Below, one piece after another: positions 40,371-53,296 of a stretch of 64,000 bases of DNA (position 1 is the stretch's first letter; each line of letters starts with the position of its first letter). Below the pieces are notes generated by a model. It searched no databases. It saw nothing but the letters and a program-made list of their open reading frames with translations, and was not told the DNA's origin. A program made the position numbers and the translations under genes. The DNA comes from Streptomyces sp. KMM 9044 (GTDB lineage: Bacteria; Actinomycetota; Actinomycetes; Streptomycetales; Streptomycetaceae): the NCBI RefSeq assembly GCF_024701375.2, contig NZ_CP113910.1:6324001-6388000 (forward strand). Direction: 5' to 3'.

Positions 40371-41684
40371 ATGAGCAAGACCCTGATCCGCGGTGCGAAG
40401 GTGCTCGGCGGCGATCCGCAGGACGTGCTGATCGACGGCGGGACCGTCGCGGCCGTCGGCACCGGACTGGGCGCCGAGGGTGCCGGCCGTGCCGGAAGCG
40501 CGCAGGAGGTGACCATCGTCGAGGCCCACGGCAAGGTGCTGCTGCCCGGCCTGGTCGACCTGCACACCCATCTGCGCGAGCCCGGCCGCGAGGACTCCGA
40601 GACCGTGCTGACCGGCACCCGCGCGGCGGCGAGCGGAGGGTACACCGCAGTGTTCGCCATGGCCAACACCTTCCCCGTCGCCGACACCGCCGGCGTCGTC
40701 GAGCAGGTCTGGCGGCTCGGCAAGGAGCACGGCTACTGCGACGTACGTCCCGTCGGCGCCGTCACCGTCGGCCTGGAGGGCAGCACGCTCGCCGAACTGG
40801 GCGCCATGCACGAGTCCGCGGCCGGCGTCACCGTCTTCTCCGACGACGGCAAGTGCGTCCACGACGCCGTGATCATGCGGCGCGCCCTGGAGTACGTGAA
40901 GGCCTTCGACGGGGTCGTCGCCCAGCACGCCCAGGAGCCCCGACTGACCGAGGGCGCCCAGATGAACGAGGGTGTCGTCTCCGCCGAGCTGGGCCTGGGC
41001 GGCTGGCCGGCCGTCGCCGAGGAGTCGATCATCGCCCGGGACGTACTGCTCGCCGAGCACGTCGGCTCCCGCGTCCACATCTGCCACCTGTCGACCGCGG
41101 GCAGCGTCGAGATCGTCCGCTGGGCCAAGTCCCGCGGCATCGACGTCACCGCCGAGGTCACCCCGCACCACCTGCTCCTCACCGACGATCTGGTGCGCTC
41201 GTACAACCCGGTCTACAAGGTCAACCCGCCGCTGCGCACCGAGCGGGACGTCCGCGCGCTGCGCGAGGCGCTCGCCGACGGCACCATCGACATCGTCGCC
41301 ACCGACCACGCCCCGCATCCGCACGAGGACAAGGACTGCGAGTGGGCCGCCGCGGCCATGGGAATGGTAGGCCTGGAGACCGCGCTGTCGGTGGTCCAGG
41401 AGACCATGGTGGACACGGGTCTGCTGGACTGGGCCGGGGTCGCGGACCGGATGTCCTTCGCTCCCGCGCGCATCGGACGGGCCGAGGGCCACGGCCGGCC
41501 CGTCTCGGCAGGCGAGCCCGCCAACCTCACGCTCGTCGACACGGCATACCGTGGTTCCGTGAACCCCGCGGGCTTCGCCTCGCGCAGCCGCAACACCCCG
41601 TACGAGGGCCGCGAGCTGCCGGGCCGTGTCACCCACACCTGGCTCCGGGGCACGGCCACGCTCACCGACGGGAAACTCACGTGA
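40371..41684 (+). CDS. pyrC: Dihydroorotase, multifunctional complex type
   Basis: 437 residues. Metal ligands in LLPGLVDLHTHLREPG, later His residues in VAQHAQEP and ICHLSTAGSVE, and the Asp in IVATDHAPHPHEDK. Class I amidohydrolase-fold dihydroorotase. Cyclises carbamoyl aspartate. Its stop overlaps the next start (GTGA). Confidence 0.95.
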   Translation: MSKTLIRGAKVLGGDPQDVLIDGGTVAAVGTGLGAEGAGRAGSAQEVTIVEAHGKVLLPGLVDLHTHLREPGREDSETVLTGTRAAASGGYTAVFAMANTFPVADTAGVVEQVWRLGKEHGYCDVRPVGAVTVGLEGSTLAELGAMHESAAGVTVFSDDGKCVHDAVIMRRALEYVKAFDGVVAQHAQEPRLTEGAQMNEGVVSAELGLGGWPAVAEESIIARDVLLAEHVGSRVHICHLSTAGSVEIVRWAKSRGIDVTAEVTPHHLLLTDDLVRSYNPVYKVNPPLRTERDVRALREALADGTIDIVATDHAPHPHEDKDCEWAAAAMGMVGLETALSVVQETMVDTGLLDWAGVADRMSFAPARIGRAEGHGRPVSAGEPANLTLVDTAYRGSVNPAGFASRSRNTPYEGRELPGRVTHTWLRGTATLTDGKLT

Positions 41685-42262
41685 CACCTGTAATCCTGCT
41701 GGCCGCCGAGAAGGAATCGGCGGAAGTGACCGACTGGGCCGCCCGGATCGGCTGGGTGGTCGGACTCGCCCTCCTCGTCGCGCTCGTCTACTGGCTGATG
41801 CGCGAGGGCTGGAAGTGGCGCGGCACCCTCCAGGGCGACCTGCCCGAACTGCCCACGGCCCCGGCCGCTCCCGGCCCGGCGAAACTGAGCGCGAGCGGCC
41901 GCTACCACGGCTCCACCACCGCCGGTCAGTGGCTCGACCGCATCGTGGCGCACGGCCTGGGCACCCGTAGCCGCGCGGAGGTCACCCTCACCGACGCGGG
42001 CCTGGACGCCGTACGCCCCGGAGCCGGCGACCTCTTCGTCCCGGCCGACGCGCTGCGCGGGGCCCGGCTCGACAAAGGCATCGCCGGCAAGGTGCTCACC
42101 GAGGGCGGGCTGCTGGTCGTCACCTGGGCGCACGGCGAGCGGCTGATCGACTCCGGTTTCCGCCTCGACCGGGCGGCCGAGCACACCGCGTGGGTCGAGA
42201 CCATCAACTCCATGAGCAAGACGATCTTCACAAACGTCACGACGGAAGGCGCCGAACGATGA
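41681..42262 (+). CDS. PH-like domain membrane protein in the pyr operon
   Basis: 193 residues from GTG 41681. One N-terminal membrane helix (about residues 21-40, [18 protein letters not shown]), then a short Pro-rich linker and a beta-rich domain from about 70 ([38 protein letters not shown]) of the bacterial PH-like type. It overlaps pyrC and carA by 4 bp each, so it is tightly built into the operon, as in other Streptomyces. No role in pyrimidine synthesis is known to me. Confidence 0.8.
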   Translation: MTPVILLAAEKESAEVTDWAARIGWVVGLALLVALVYWLMREGWKWRGTLQGDLPELPTAPAAPGPAKLSASGRYHGSTTAGQWLDRIVAHGLGTRSRAEVTLTDAGLDAVRPGAGDLFVPADALRGARLDKGIAGKVLTEGGLLVVTWAHGERLIDSGFRLDRAAEHTAWVETINSMSKTIFTNVTTEGAER

Positions 42263-43405
42263 CAACCTCCACCCGGGGAACCACCTCTCGTGAGGAGGTG
42301 GTTCCCGCCGTACTCGTCCTGGAGGACGGCCGGATCTTCCGCGGCCGCGCCTACGGGGCGGTGGGGGAGACCTTCGGCGAAGCGGTGTTCTCCACCGCCA
42401 TGACCGGCTACCAGGAGACCCTCACCGACCCGTCCTACCACCGCCAGGTCGTGGTCATGACCGCCCCGCACGTCGGCAACACCGGCGTCAACGACGAGGA
42501 CCCCGAGTCCCGGCGGATCTGGGTCGCCGGCTACGTCGTGCGCGACCCCGCGCGCGTGCCGTCCAACTGGCGCTCCCGCCGCTCCCTGGACGAGGAACTC
42601 GCCGCCCAGGGCGTCGTCGGCATCAGCGGCATCGACACCCGCGCCCTCACCCGGCACCTGCGCGAGCGGGGCGCCATGCGCGTCGGCATCTTCAGCGGCG
42701 ACGCCGTACGCGACGACGCCGCACTGCTGGCCGGGGTCCGGGAAGCGCCCGAGATGAAGGGCGCCGACCTCGCCGCCGAGGTCGCCACCACCGAGCCGTA
42801 CGTCGTCCCCGCCGTCGGCGAGAAACGGTTCACCGTCGCCGCCATCGACCTCGGTATCAAGGGCATGACCCCGCACCGGATGGCCGAGCGCGGTATCGAG
42901 GTGCATGTCCTGCCCGCCACCGCGACCGCCGACGACGTCCACGCCGTGAACCCCGACGGCGTGTTCTTCTCCAACGGACCCGGTGACCCCGCCACCGCCG
43001 ACCACCCCGTCTCCGTGATGCGGTCCGTCCTGGAGCGCGGCACCCCGCTGTTCGGGATCTGCTTCGGCAACCAGATCCTCGGCCGCGCCCTCGGCTTCGG
43101 CACCTACAAGCTGAAGTACGGCCACCGCGGCATCAACCAGCCGGTCCAGGACCGCACCACAGGCAAGGTCGAGGTCACCGCGCACAACCACGGCTTCGCC
43201 GTCGACGCCCCCCTCGACAAGGTCTCCGACACCCCGTTCGGCCGCGCCGAGGTGTCCCACGTCTGCCTCAACGACAACGTGGTGGAAGGGCTCCGGCTGC
43301 TCGACAAGCCGGCCTTCAGCGTCCAGTACCACCCGGAAGCGGCAGCGGGCCCGCACGACGCCGCCCACCTGTTCGACCGCTTCGTTTCCCTGATGGAGGG
43401 CCAGC

Positions 43406-43413
<8 letters not shown>
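42259..43413 (+). CDS. carA: Carbamoyl-phosphate synthase small subunit
   Basis: 384 residues from ATG 42259. N-terminal CPSase domain ([36 protein letters not shown]) and a class I glutamine amidotransferase domain with the nucleophile Cys in [14 protein letters not shown] and the His-Glu pair in QYHPEA. Usual actinobacterial FGN replaces LGH after the Cys. It releases ammonia from glutamine for CarB. Overlaps carB by 8 bp. Confidence 0.95.
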
Positions 43414-46714
<3,301 letters not shown>

Positions 46715-46721
46715 CAGCCCC

Positions 46722-46751
46722 GAGGGGGACACCGGAAACGGTGTCCCCCTC
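46722..46751 (+). terminator. Hairpin after carB
   Basis: 13-bp perfect stem (gagggggacaccg, 46722-46734, with 46739-46751) closed by a GAAA tetraloop, followed by TTCA. It separates pyrR-carB from pyrD-pyrF, which may have their own promoter or read-through. Confidence 0.75.
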
Positions 46752-46810
46752 TTCACGAGGCCCTTCAGGTTCGTCAGGCTCCTCACGGGGTCTTTCACGA
46801 GGACACAGGT

Positions 46811-47917
46811 ATGTACAAGTACTTCTTCCGTCTGGTGTTCACACGGATGGATCCGGAGCGGGCCCATCACCTCGCCTTCCGCTGGATCCGTCTCGTCGCG
46901 CGCGTCCCCGGCCTGCGCACCTTCGTCGCCGCCGCACTCGCGCCCCGCCACAGGGAACTGCGCACCGAGGCCCTCGGGCTGCGTCTGCACAGCCCCTTCG
47001 GACTCGCCGCCGGCTTCGACAAGAACGCCGTCGGCGTCGACGGCATGGCGATGCTCGGCTTCGACCACGTCGAGATCGGCACGGTGACCGGCGAGCCGCA
47101 GCCCGGCAACCCGAAGAAGCGGCTGTTCCGGCTAATGGCGGACCGCGCACTGATCAACCGCATGGGCTTCAACAACGAGGGCTCGCTGGCCGTGGCCGCC
47201 CGTCTGGCCTCCCGCACGCCCGTCTTCAGGACGGTCGTCGGCGTCAACATCGGCAAGACCAAGGACGTGCCCGAGGCCGAGGCCGCCGCCGACTACGTGA
47301 AGTCCGCCGAGCGGCTGGCGCCGTACGCGGACTACCTGGTCGTCAACGTCTCCTCGCCGAACACCCCCGGCCTGCGGGACCTCCAGGCCGTCGACCGTCT
47401 GCGCCCGCTGCTCACCGCGGTCCGCGAGGCCGCCGACCGCGCCGTGCCCGCCCGCCGGGTGCCGCTGCTGGTGAAGATCGCCCCGGACCTCGCCGACGAG
47501 GACGTCGACGCGGTCGCCGACCTGGCGGTGGAGCTCGGTCTGGACGGGATCATCGCCACGAACACCACCATCGCGCGCGCGGGGCTCGGGCTGCGGTCCG
47601 GCCCCGCCGTCGTACAGGAGACCGGAGGCCTGTCCGGAGCGCCCCTGAAGGCACGCTCCCTCGAGGTGCTGCGCCGCCTGTACGCGCGCGTGGGGGACAG
47701 GATCACCCTGGTCGGTGTCGGCGGTGTCGAGAACGCCGAGGACGCCTGGCAGCGCATCCTGGCCGGCGCCACGCTGGTCCAGGGCTACAGTGCCTTCGTC
47801 TACGAGGGGCCCTTCTGGGCCCGCACTCTCCGCAAAGGGCTCGCCGGGCGCCTTCGCACCAGCCCGTACGCCACGCTCGCCGACGCGGTGGGCGCCGACG
47901 TGAGGACAACGGCATGA
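46811..47917 (+). CDS. pyrD: Dihydroorotate dehydrogenase (quinone), class 2
   Basis: 368 residues. An N-terminal helix ([20 protein letters not shown]) attaches it to the membrane. FMN-barrel motifs: [42 protein letters not shown] (the catalytic Ser of class 2) and [19 protein letters not shown]. Oxidises dihydroorotate to orotate, passing electrons to menaquinone. Overlaps pyrF by 4 bp. Confidence 0.95.
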   Translation: MYKYFFRLVFTRMDPERAHHLAFRWIRLVARVPGLRTFVAAALAPRHRELRTEALGLRLHSPFGLAAGFDKNAVGVDGMAMLGFDHVEIGTVTGEPQPGNPKKRLFRLMADRALINRMGFNNEGSLAVAARLASRTPVFRTVVGVNIGKTKDVPEAEAAADYVKSAERLAPYADYLVVNVSSPNTPGLRDLQAVDRLRPLLTAVREAADRAVPARRVPLLVKIAPDLADEDVDAVADLAVELGLDGIIATNTTIARAGLGLRSGPAVVQETGGLSGAPLKARSLEVLRRLYARVGDRITLVGVGGVENAEDAWQRILAGATLVQGYSAFVYEGPFWARTLRKGLAGRLRTSPYATLADAVGADVRTTA

Positions 47918-48762
47918 GCGGACGACCGGATTCCTTCGGCACACGGCTGCGACGGGCCATGGACACGCGCGGCCCGCTGTGCGTCGGCATCGACCCGCAC
48001 GCCTCCCTGCTCGCGGAGTGGGGCCTGAACGACGACGTGGCCGGTCTGGAGCGGTTCAGCCACACGGTCGTCGAGGCGGTCGCGGACCGGGTCGCCGTGC
48101 TCAAGCCGCAGAGCGCGTTCTTCGAGCGCTTCGGCTCGCGCGGCGTCGCGGTGCTGGAGACGACGGTCGCTCAGGCGCGGGCGGCCGGCGCGCTGGTCGT
48201 CATGGACGCCAAGCGCGGCGACATCGGCTCCACCATGGCCGCCTACGCCGAGTCCTTCCTGCATCCGGACTCCCCGCTGTTCTCGGACGCGCTGACCGTG
48301 TCCCCGTACCTCGGCTACGGCTCGCTGAGCCCGGCGGTGGCGCTGGCCCGTGAGAGCGGCACGGGACTGTTCGTCCTGGCGCTGACCTCCAATCCGGAGG
48401 GTGGCGAGGTGCAGCACGCGGTACGGGCCGACGGGCGCAGCGTGGGCGCGACCATGCTCGGACACCTGGCCGCAGAGAACGCGGGGGAGGTCCCCCTGGG
48501 GTCCTTCGGCGCGGTCGTCGGCGCGACGCTCGGCGACCTGTCCTCGTACGACCTGGACATCAACGGTCCGCTGCTCGCGCCCGGCATCGGCGCGCAGGGG
48601 GCCACGGCGGCGGATCTCCCGGCGGTCTTCGGCCCGGTGGTGCGCAACGTCGTGCCGAACGTCAGCCGGGGAGTGTTGCGCCACGGTGCCGACGTGGTCG
48701 CGCTGCGTGACGCCGCGGAGCGGTTCGCGGAGGAGATCGCGACGGCCGTGGCGGCGGTCTGA
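47914..48762 (+). CDS. pyrF: Orotidine 5'-phosphate decarboxylase, type 2
   Basis: 282 residues from ATG 47914 (ATGA overlap with pyrD). Catalytic signature [13 protein letters not shown], substrate site [12 protein letters not shown] and [11 protein letters not shown] near the C-terminus, as in the longer type 2 enzymes. Last step to UMP. End of the pyr cluster. Confidence 0.94.
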   Translation: MSGRPDSFGTRLRRAMDTRGPLCVGIDPHASLLAEWGLNDDVAGLERFSHTVVEAVADRVAVLKPQSAFFERFGSRGVAVLETTVAQARAAGALVVMDAKRGDIGSTMAAYAESFLHPDSPLFSDALTVSPYLGYGSLSPAVALARESGTGLFVLALTSNPEGGEVQHAVRADGRSVGATMLGHLAAENAGEVPLGSFGAVVGATLGDLSSYDLDINGPLLAPGIGAQGATAADLPAVFGPVVRNVVPNVSRGVLRHGADVVALRDAAERFAEEIATAVAAV

Positions 48763-49019
48763 GCCTCCGACGAGGGACGCAGGAGACCGCCGGGATCCCG
48801 GTACGACAAAAAAACCGGGTCATTATGCCCGTAAATGTCTGCCATCATGGAGGCTGACCAGGACTTTTCCGCCGTTCTCGCTGACTCTGGCGGACTTGGC
48901 CGCTAGTCTCCGACGGAGAGTGAACGGGCAAGCGTGTTGCTCGTGGCTCCCCTGGTGTGGGGCGACTAGGTTCCTCACCGGTCCGTATCCGACAGTTCGA
49001 CATCCGAGGTGACGTAGGC

Positions 49020-49343
49020 GTGGCTCTTCCGCCCCTTACCCCTGAACAGCGCGCAGCCGCGCTCGAAAAGGCCGCCGCGGCTCGCCGGGAGCGGGCCGAG
49101 GTCAAGAATCGACTCAAGCACTCCGGCGCCTCCTTGCACGAGGTCATCAAGCAGGGGCAGGAGAACGACGTCATCGGCAAGATGAAGGTCTCCGCCCTGC
49201 TCGAGTCCCTGCCGGGCGTGGGCAAGGTCCGCGCCAAGCAGATCATGGAGCGACTGGGTATCTCCGAGAGCCGCCGTGTGCGCGGTCTCGGCTCGAACCA
49301 GATCGCCTCCCTGGAGCGCGAGTTCGGCAGCACCGGCTCCTGA
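49020..49343 (+). CDS. sihF: Integration host factor, actinobacterial type (sIHF)
   Basis: 107 residues from GTG 49020 with GAGGTGAC upstream ([20 protein letters not shown]). A long basic N-terminal helix, then a helix-two-turn-helix DNA-binding domain ([20 protein letters not shown] and [18 protein letters not shown]). It binds duplex DNA without sequence preference and compacts the nucleoid; it is needed for normal development in Streptomyces. Its 257-bp upstream gap is AT-richer than average at 48805-48850 and probably holds the promoter. gmk follows 37 bp later. Confidence 0.93.
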   Translation: MALPPLTPEQRAAALEKAAAARRERAEVKNRLKHSGASLHEVIKQGQENDVIGKMKVSALLESLPGVGKVRAKQIMERLGISESRRVRGLGSNQIASLEREFGSTGS

Positions 49344-49380
49344 GTCCCGGGCCCACCGGGAATACTGGAATAATCGCCGC

Positions 49381-49974
49381 ATGGCTGCAACACCCCGGGG
49401 GACGACCCCCGTACCCCCGGACGTACGTCCGCGGCTGACCGTGCTCTCCGGCCCCTCGGGGGTCGGCAAGAGCACGGTCGTCGCGTATATGCGCAAGGCG
49501 CACCCCGAGGTCTGGCTCTCGGTGTCGGCGACGACCCGCAAGCCGCGTCCCGGTGAACAGGACGGGGTCCACTACTTCTTCGTCACCGACGACGAGATGG
49601 ACAAGCTGATCGCCAACGGTGAACTGCTGGAGTGGGCCGAGTTCGCCGGCAACCGCTACGGCACACCGCGCGCGGCGGTGCTCGAGCACCTGGAGTCGGG
49701 CCTGCCCGTCCTCCTGGAGATCGACCTCCAGGGTGCCCGCCAGGTCCGCGAGTCCATGACCGAGGCCCAGCTGGTCTTCCTGGCTCCTCCCTCCTGGGAG
49801 GAGCTGGTGCGCCGGCTCACCGGCAGGGGCACCGAGTCGCCCGAGGTGGTCGAGCGTCGGCTGGGGGCCGCGAAGATCGAGCTGGCGGCCGAGCCGGAGT
49901 TCGACACGACCCTGGTCAACACCTCCGTCGAGGACGTGGCCCGCGAGCTGCTAGCCTTGATGGACGTCGTGTGA
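49381..49974 (+). CDS. gmk: Guanylate kinase
   Basis: 197 residues from ATG 49381. P-loop [16 protein letters not shown] (about 22-37), [21 protein letters not shown] (GMP-binding), [15 protein letters not shown] and [13 protein letters not shown]. Phosphorylates GMP to GDP. rpoZ comes 84 bp later, after a triple tandem repeat. Confidence 0.94.
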   Translation: MAATPRGTTPVPPDVRPRLTVLSGPSGVGKSTVVAYMRKAHPEVWLSVSATTRKPRPGEQDGVHYFFVTDDEMDKLIANGELLEWAEFAGNRYGTPRAAVLEHLESGLPVLLEIDLQGARQVRESMTEAQLVFLAPPSWEELVRRLTGRGTESPEVVERRLGAAKIELAAEPEFDTTLVNTSVEDVARELLALMDVV

Positions 49975-49988
49975 TCGTCGGCGTTTCC

Positions 49989-50021
49989 TCAACGGTCATT
50001 CAACGGTCATTCAACGGTCAT
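49989..50021. repeat. Three exact 11-bp tandem repeats upstream of rpoZ
   Basis: tcaacggtcat occurs three times head to tail between gmk and rpoZ, ending 37 bp before the rpoZ start. Not coding. Confidence 0.85.
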
Positions 50022-50058
50022 GCAGACCGATTCTTTCCCCTCCATCGGAAGGTAGAGC

Positions 50059-50331
50059 GTGTCCTCTTCCATCTCCACGCCCGAGGGCATCATCAACCCG
50101 CCGATCGACGAGCTTCTCGAGGCCACGGACTCGAAGTACAGCCTCGTGATCTACGCGGCCAAGCGGGCTCGCCAGATCAACGCGTACTACTCGCAGCTCG
50201 GCGAGGGTCTCCTCGAGTACGTCGGCCCCCTCGTCGACACCCACGTCCATGAGAAGCCGCTCTCGATCGCCCTGCGCGAGATCAACGCGGGACTGCTGAC
50301 CTCCGAGGCCATCGAGGGCCCCGCCCAGTAG
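50059..50331 (+). CDS. rpoZ: RNA polymerase omega subunit
   Basis: 90 residues from GTG 50059 behind GGAAGG. Family signature [20 protein letters not shown] and [20 protein letters not shown]. Omega helps fold the beta-prime subunit and, in many bacteria, forms part of the ppGpp site. Normal length. A hairpin lies between it and coaBC. Confidence 0.94.
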   Translation: MSSSISTPEGIINPPIDELLEATDSKYSLVIYAAKRARQINAYYSQLGEGLLEYVGPLVDTHVHEKPLSIALREINAGLLTSEAIEGPAQ

Positions 50332-50407
50332 TCGCAGTTCGGTACGTCGTAGTGCAGTGAGTCGCATGTCCGAAAGTCGTACCAGCGGTTTTCGGCCGAC
50401 TTTTCTA

Positions 50408-50436
50408 CAGGCCCGGCAGCATGTCTGCCGGGCCTG
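50408..50436 (+). terminator. Hairpin between rpoZ and coaBC
   Basis: 12-bp perfect stem (caggcccggcag at 50408-50419 with 50425-50436), 5-nt loop, 53 bp before coaBC. No T-tract follows; attenuation or termination are both possible. Confidence 0.6.
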
Positions 50437-50488
50437 TGGTGTGGTGGGGCGCGGAGCCGTTCTGTTCCAGGAAGAGACGGAGAGAGAC

Positions 50489-51691
50489 GTGGGCAAGCCG
50501 AAGGTCGTTCTGGGCGTCAGCGGCGGCATCGCCGCGTACAAGGCCTGTGAGCTGCTCAGGAGACTGACGGAGTCGGGACACGACGTCCGCGTCGTCCCCA
50601 CCGCCTCCGCGCTGCACTTCGTCGGCGCCGCCACCTGGTCCGCGCTCTCCGGCCACCCCGTCTCGACCGAGGTGTGGGACGACGTCCACGAGGTGCCGCA
50701 CGTCCGCATCGGGCAGCACGCCGACCTGGTCGTCGTCGCCCCGGCCACCGCGGACACGCTGGCGAAGGCGGCGCATGGCCTGGCCGACGACCTCCTCACC
50801 AACACCCTGCTCACCGCCCGCTGTCCCGTGGTCTTCGCCCCCGCCATGCACACCGAGATGTGGGAGCACCCGGCCACACAGGAGAATGCGGCCACCTTGC
50901 GCCGGCGCGGAGCCGTCGTCGTCGAACCGGCGGTGGGCCGGCTCACCGGCGCCGACAGCGGCAAGGGCAGGCTGCCCGAACCGGACGAGATCTTCGAGGT
51001 CTGCCGCCGGGTGCTGGCCCGGGGCGTCGGCGAGCCCGACCTCGGAGGCCGGCACGTCGTGGTCAGCGCCGGCGGCACCCGGGAGCCCCTCGACCCCGTC
51101 CGCTTCCTGGGCAACCGCTCCTCCGGCAAGCAGGGCTACGCGCTCGCCCGGACCGCCGCGGCGCGGGGCGCACGGGTCACCCTGATCGCCGCCAACGCCG
51201 GACTGCCCGACCCGGCGGGTGTGGACGTCGTCCCCGTCGAGACCGCCGTACAACTGCGCGAGGAAGTACTCCGGGCCGCCGCCGACGCCGACGCGGTGGT
51301 CATGGCCGCAGCGGTCGCCGACTTCCGCCCCGCGGCGTACGCGGCCGGGAAGATCAAGAAGCAGGACGGCCGGGAGCCCGAGCCCGTCGCCCTGGTGCGC
51401 ACCCCGGACATCCTCGCGGAGATCTCCGCCGACCGGGCCCGCCCCGGACAGGTGGTCGTCGGCTTCGCCGCGGAGACGGACGACGTGCTCGCCAACGGAC
51501 GCGCCAAGCTGAAGCGCAAGGGCTGCGATCTGCTCGTGGTCAACGAGGTGGGCGAGCGCAAGACCTTCGGTTCCGAGGAGAACGAGGCCGTGGTGCTGGA
51601 CGCCGACGGCAGCGAGACGCCCGTGGCGCACGGCCCCAAGGAAGCCCTGGCCGACACGGTCTGGGACCTGGTGGCAGGGCGCCTCGGCTGA
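50489..51691 (+). CDS. coaBC: Bifunctional phosphopantothenoylcysteine decarboxylase / phosphopantothenate-cysteine ligase
   Basis: 400 residues from GTG 50489 ([20 protein letters not shown]), GGAGAG upstream. CoaC half: flavin-binding [12 protein letters not shown], then the active His in [22 protein letters not shown] and the [12 protein letters not shown] motif. CoaB half from about 190: [20 protein letters not shown] and [16 protein letters not shown]. Two steps of CoA synthesis. An in-frame upstream extension from 50357 covers a hairpin and is not used. Confidence 0.94.
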   Translation: MGKPKVVLGVSGGIAAYKACELLRRLTESGHDVRVVPTASALHFVGAATWSALSGHPVSTEVWDDVHEVPHVRIGQHADLVVVAPATADTLAKAAHGLADDLLTNTLLTARCPVVFAPAMHTEMWEHPATQENAATLRRRGAVVVEPAVGRLTGADSGKGRLPEPDEIFEVCRRVLARGVGEPDLGGRHVVVSAGGTREPLDPVRFLGNRSSGKQGYALARTAAARGARVTLIAANAGLPDPAGVDVVPVETAVQLREEVLRAAADADAVVMAAAVADFRPAAYAAGKIKKQDGREPEPVALVRTPDILAEISADRARPGQVVVGFAAETDDVLANGRAKLKRKGCDLLVVNEVGERKTFGSEENEAVVLDADGSETPVAHGPKEALADTVWDLVAGRLG

Positions 51692-51939
51692 GGGATCCGG
51701 GGGCGAATTTCGGCAGCTCGAGGATCCTGGAACCTTGCCGCCGGGGCGTGGCGCCTCTGGCCAACACGCCTCGGCATGGGCAGAATGCCCGTGCCGCAGG
51801 TCACGGGGCTTCCCGAGAGGCGAGACAGGAGGACCCGTGGCGAGGCGCGACCGATAAACTGTTCCACGGACGGTGTGCGGTGCAGCCCCTGCCGTCCGCC
51901 AATGATCAGCCAGCAGCCGCTGCAACCCCAGGGAGCGTT

Positions 51940-53148
51940 GTGTCCCGTCGTCTCTTCACCTCGGAGTCCGTGACCGAGGGTCACCCCGACAAGATCGCTG
52001 ACCAGATCAGCGACACCATCCTCGACGCGCTGCTCCGCGAGGACCCGAACTCCCGCGTCGCCGTCGAGACCCTGATCACCACCGGCATGGTGCACGTGGC
52101 CGGCGAGGTCACGACCAAGGCCTACGCACCGATCCCGCAGCTGGTGCGGGACAAGATCCTGGAGATCGGCTACGACTCCTCGAAGAAGGGCTTCGACGGC
52201 GCCTCCTGCGGCGTGTCGGTGTCCATCGGCGCCCAGTCCCCGGACATCGCCCAGGGCGTCGACACCGCGTACGAGAACCGGGTCGAGGGCGACGAGGACG
52301 AACTGGACCGGCAGGGCGCCGGTGACCAGGGCCTGATGTTCGGTTACGCATCGGACGAGACACCGACGTTGATGCCGCTGCCGGTCTTCCTCGCGCACCG
52401 CCTGTCCAAGCGCCTGTCCGAGGTGCGCAAGAACGGCACCATCCCCTACCTGCGCCCGGACGGGAAGACCCAGATCACCATCGAGTACGACGGCGACAAG
52501 GCCGTCCGCCTCGACACCGTGGTGGTCTCCTCGCAGCACGCCTCCGACATCGACCTCGAGTCCCTGCTCGCCCCCGACATCCGCGAGTTCGTCGTGGAGC
52601 CGGAGCTGAAGGCGCTGCTGGACGAGGGCATCAAGCTGGACACCGAGAAGTACCGTCTGCTGGTCAATCCCACCGGCCGCTTCGAGATCGGCGGCCCGAT
52701 GGGCGACGCGGGCCTCACCGGCCGCAAGATCATCATCGACACGTACGGCGGCATGGCCCGGCACGGCGGCGGCGCCTTCTCGGGCAAGGACCCGTCCAAG
52801 GTGGACCGCTCGGCGGCGTACGCGATGCGCTGGGTCGCCAAGAACGTGGTCGCGGCCGGTCTGGCCGCCCGCTGCGAGGTCCAGGTGGCGTACGCCATCG
52901 GCAAGGCCGAGCCGGTCGGTCTGTTCGTGGAGACCTTCGGCACTGCCAAGGTCGACACCGAGCTGATCGAGCGGGCGATCGACGAGGTGTTCGACCTCCG
53001 TCCGGCCGCCATCATCCGTGACCTGGATCTGCTCCGGCCGATCTACTCCCAGACCGCCGCCTACGGCCACTTCGGCCGTGAGCTGCCCGACTTCACCTGG
53101 GAGCGCACCAACCGCGTGGACGCGCTGCGCAAGGCGGCGGGGCTGTAG
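51940..53148 (+). CDS. metK: S-adenosylmethionine synthetase
   Basis: 402 residues from GTG 51940 with AGGGAG upstream ([20 protein letters not shown]). Signatures: [35 protein letters not shown] and the P-loop-like segment [21 protein letters not shown]. Makes SAM from methionine and ATP. 248 bp separate it from coaBC; I found no recognisable SAM riboswitch there. A 19-bp-stem terminator follows. Confidence 0.96.
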   Translation: MSRRLFTSESVTEGHPDKIADQISDTILDALLREDPNSRVAVETLITTGMVHVAGEVTTKAYAPIPQLVRDKILEIGYDSSKKGFDGASCGVSVSIGAQSPDIAQGVDTAYENRVEGDEDELDRQGAGDQGLMFGYASDETPTLMPLPVFLAHRLSKRLSEVRKNGTIPYLRPDGKTQITIEYDGDKAVRLDTVVVSSQHASDIDLESLLAPDIREFVVEPELKALLDEGIKLDTEKYRLLVNPTGRFEIGGPMGDAGLTGRKIIIDTYGGMARHGGGAFSGKDPSKVDRSAAYAMRWVAKNVVAAGLAARCEVQVAYAIGKAEPVGLFVETFGTAKVDTELIERAIDEVFDLRPAAIIRDLDLLRPIYSQTAAYGHFGRELPDFTWERTNRVDALRKAAGL

Positions 53149-53166
53149 TCCGCGCCCCGGCTCCTT

Positions 53167-53208
53167 CGCCGAGGCCCGGCACCCCTTCAGGGGTGCCGGG
53201 CCTCGGCG
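53167..53208 (+). terminator. metK terminator
   Basis: Perfect 19-bp stem (cgccgaggcccggcacccc, 53167-53185, with 53190-53208) and a TTCA loop, 18 bp after metK. Confidence 0.87.
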
Positions 53209-53296
53209 TGGGCGGGGCACCCCCGGCCGGGGCGGGCGTACCGCTCGAGGCGACAGCGGCCGTCGTGTGTCAGTGCCGTTTGGTAAGAATGCAGGC

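Noticed and set aside
51692..51939. SAM riboswitch upstream of metK
   Set aside because: No recognisable SAM-I or SAM-IV core elements; only one short imperfect hairpin near 51775.
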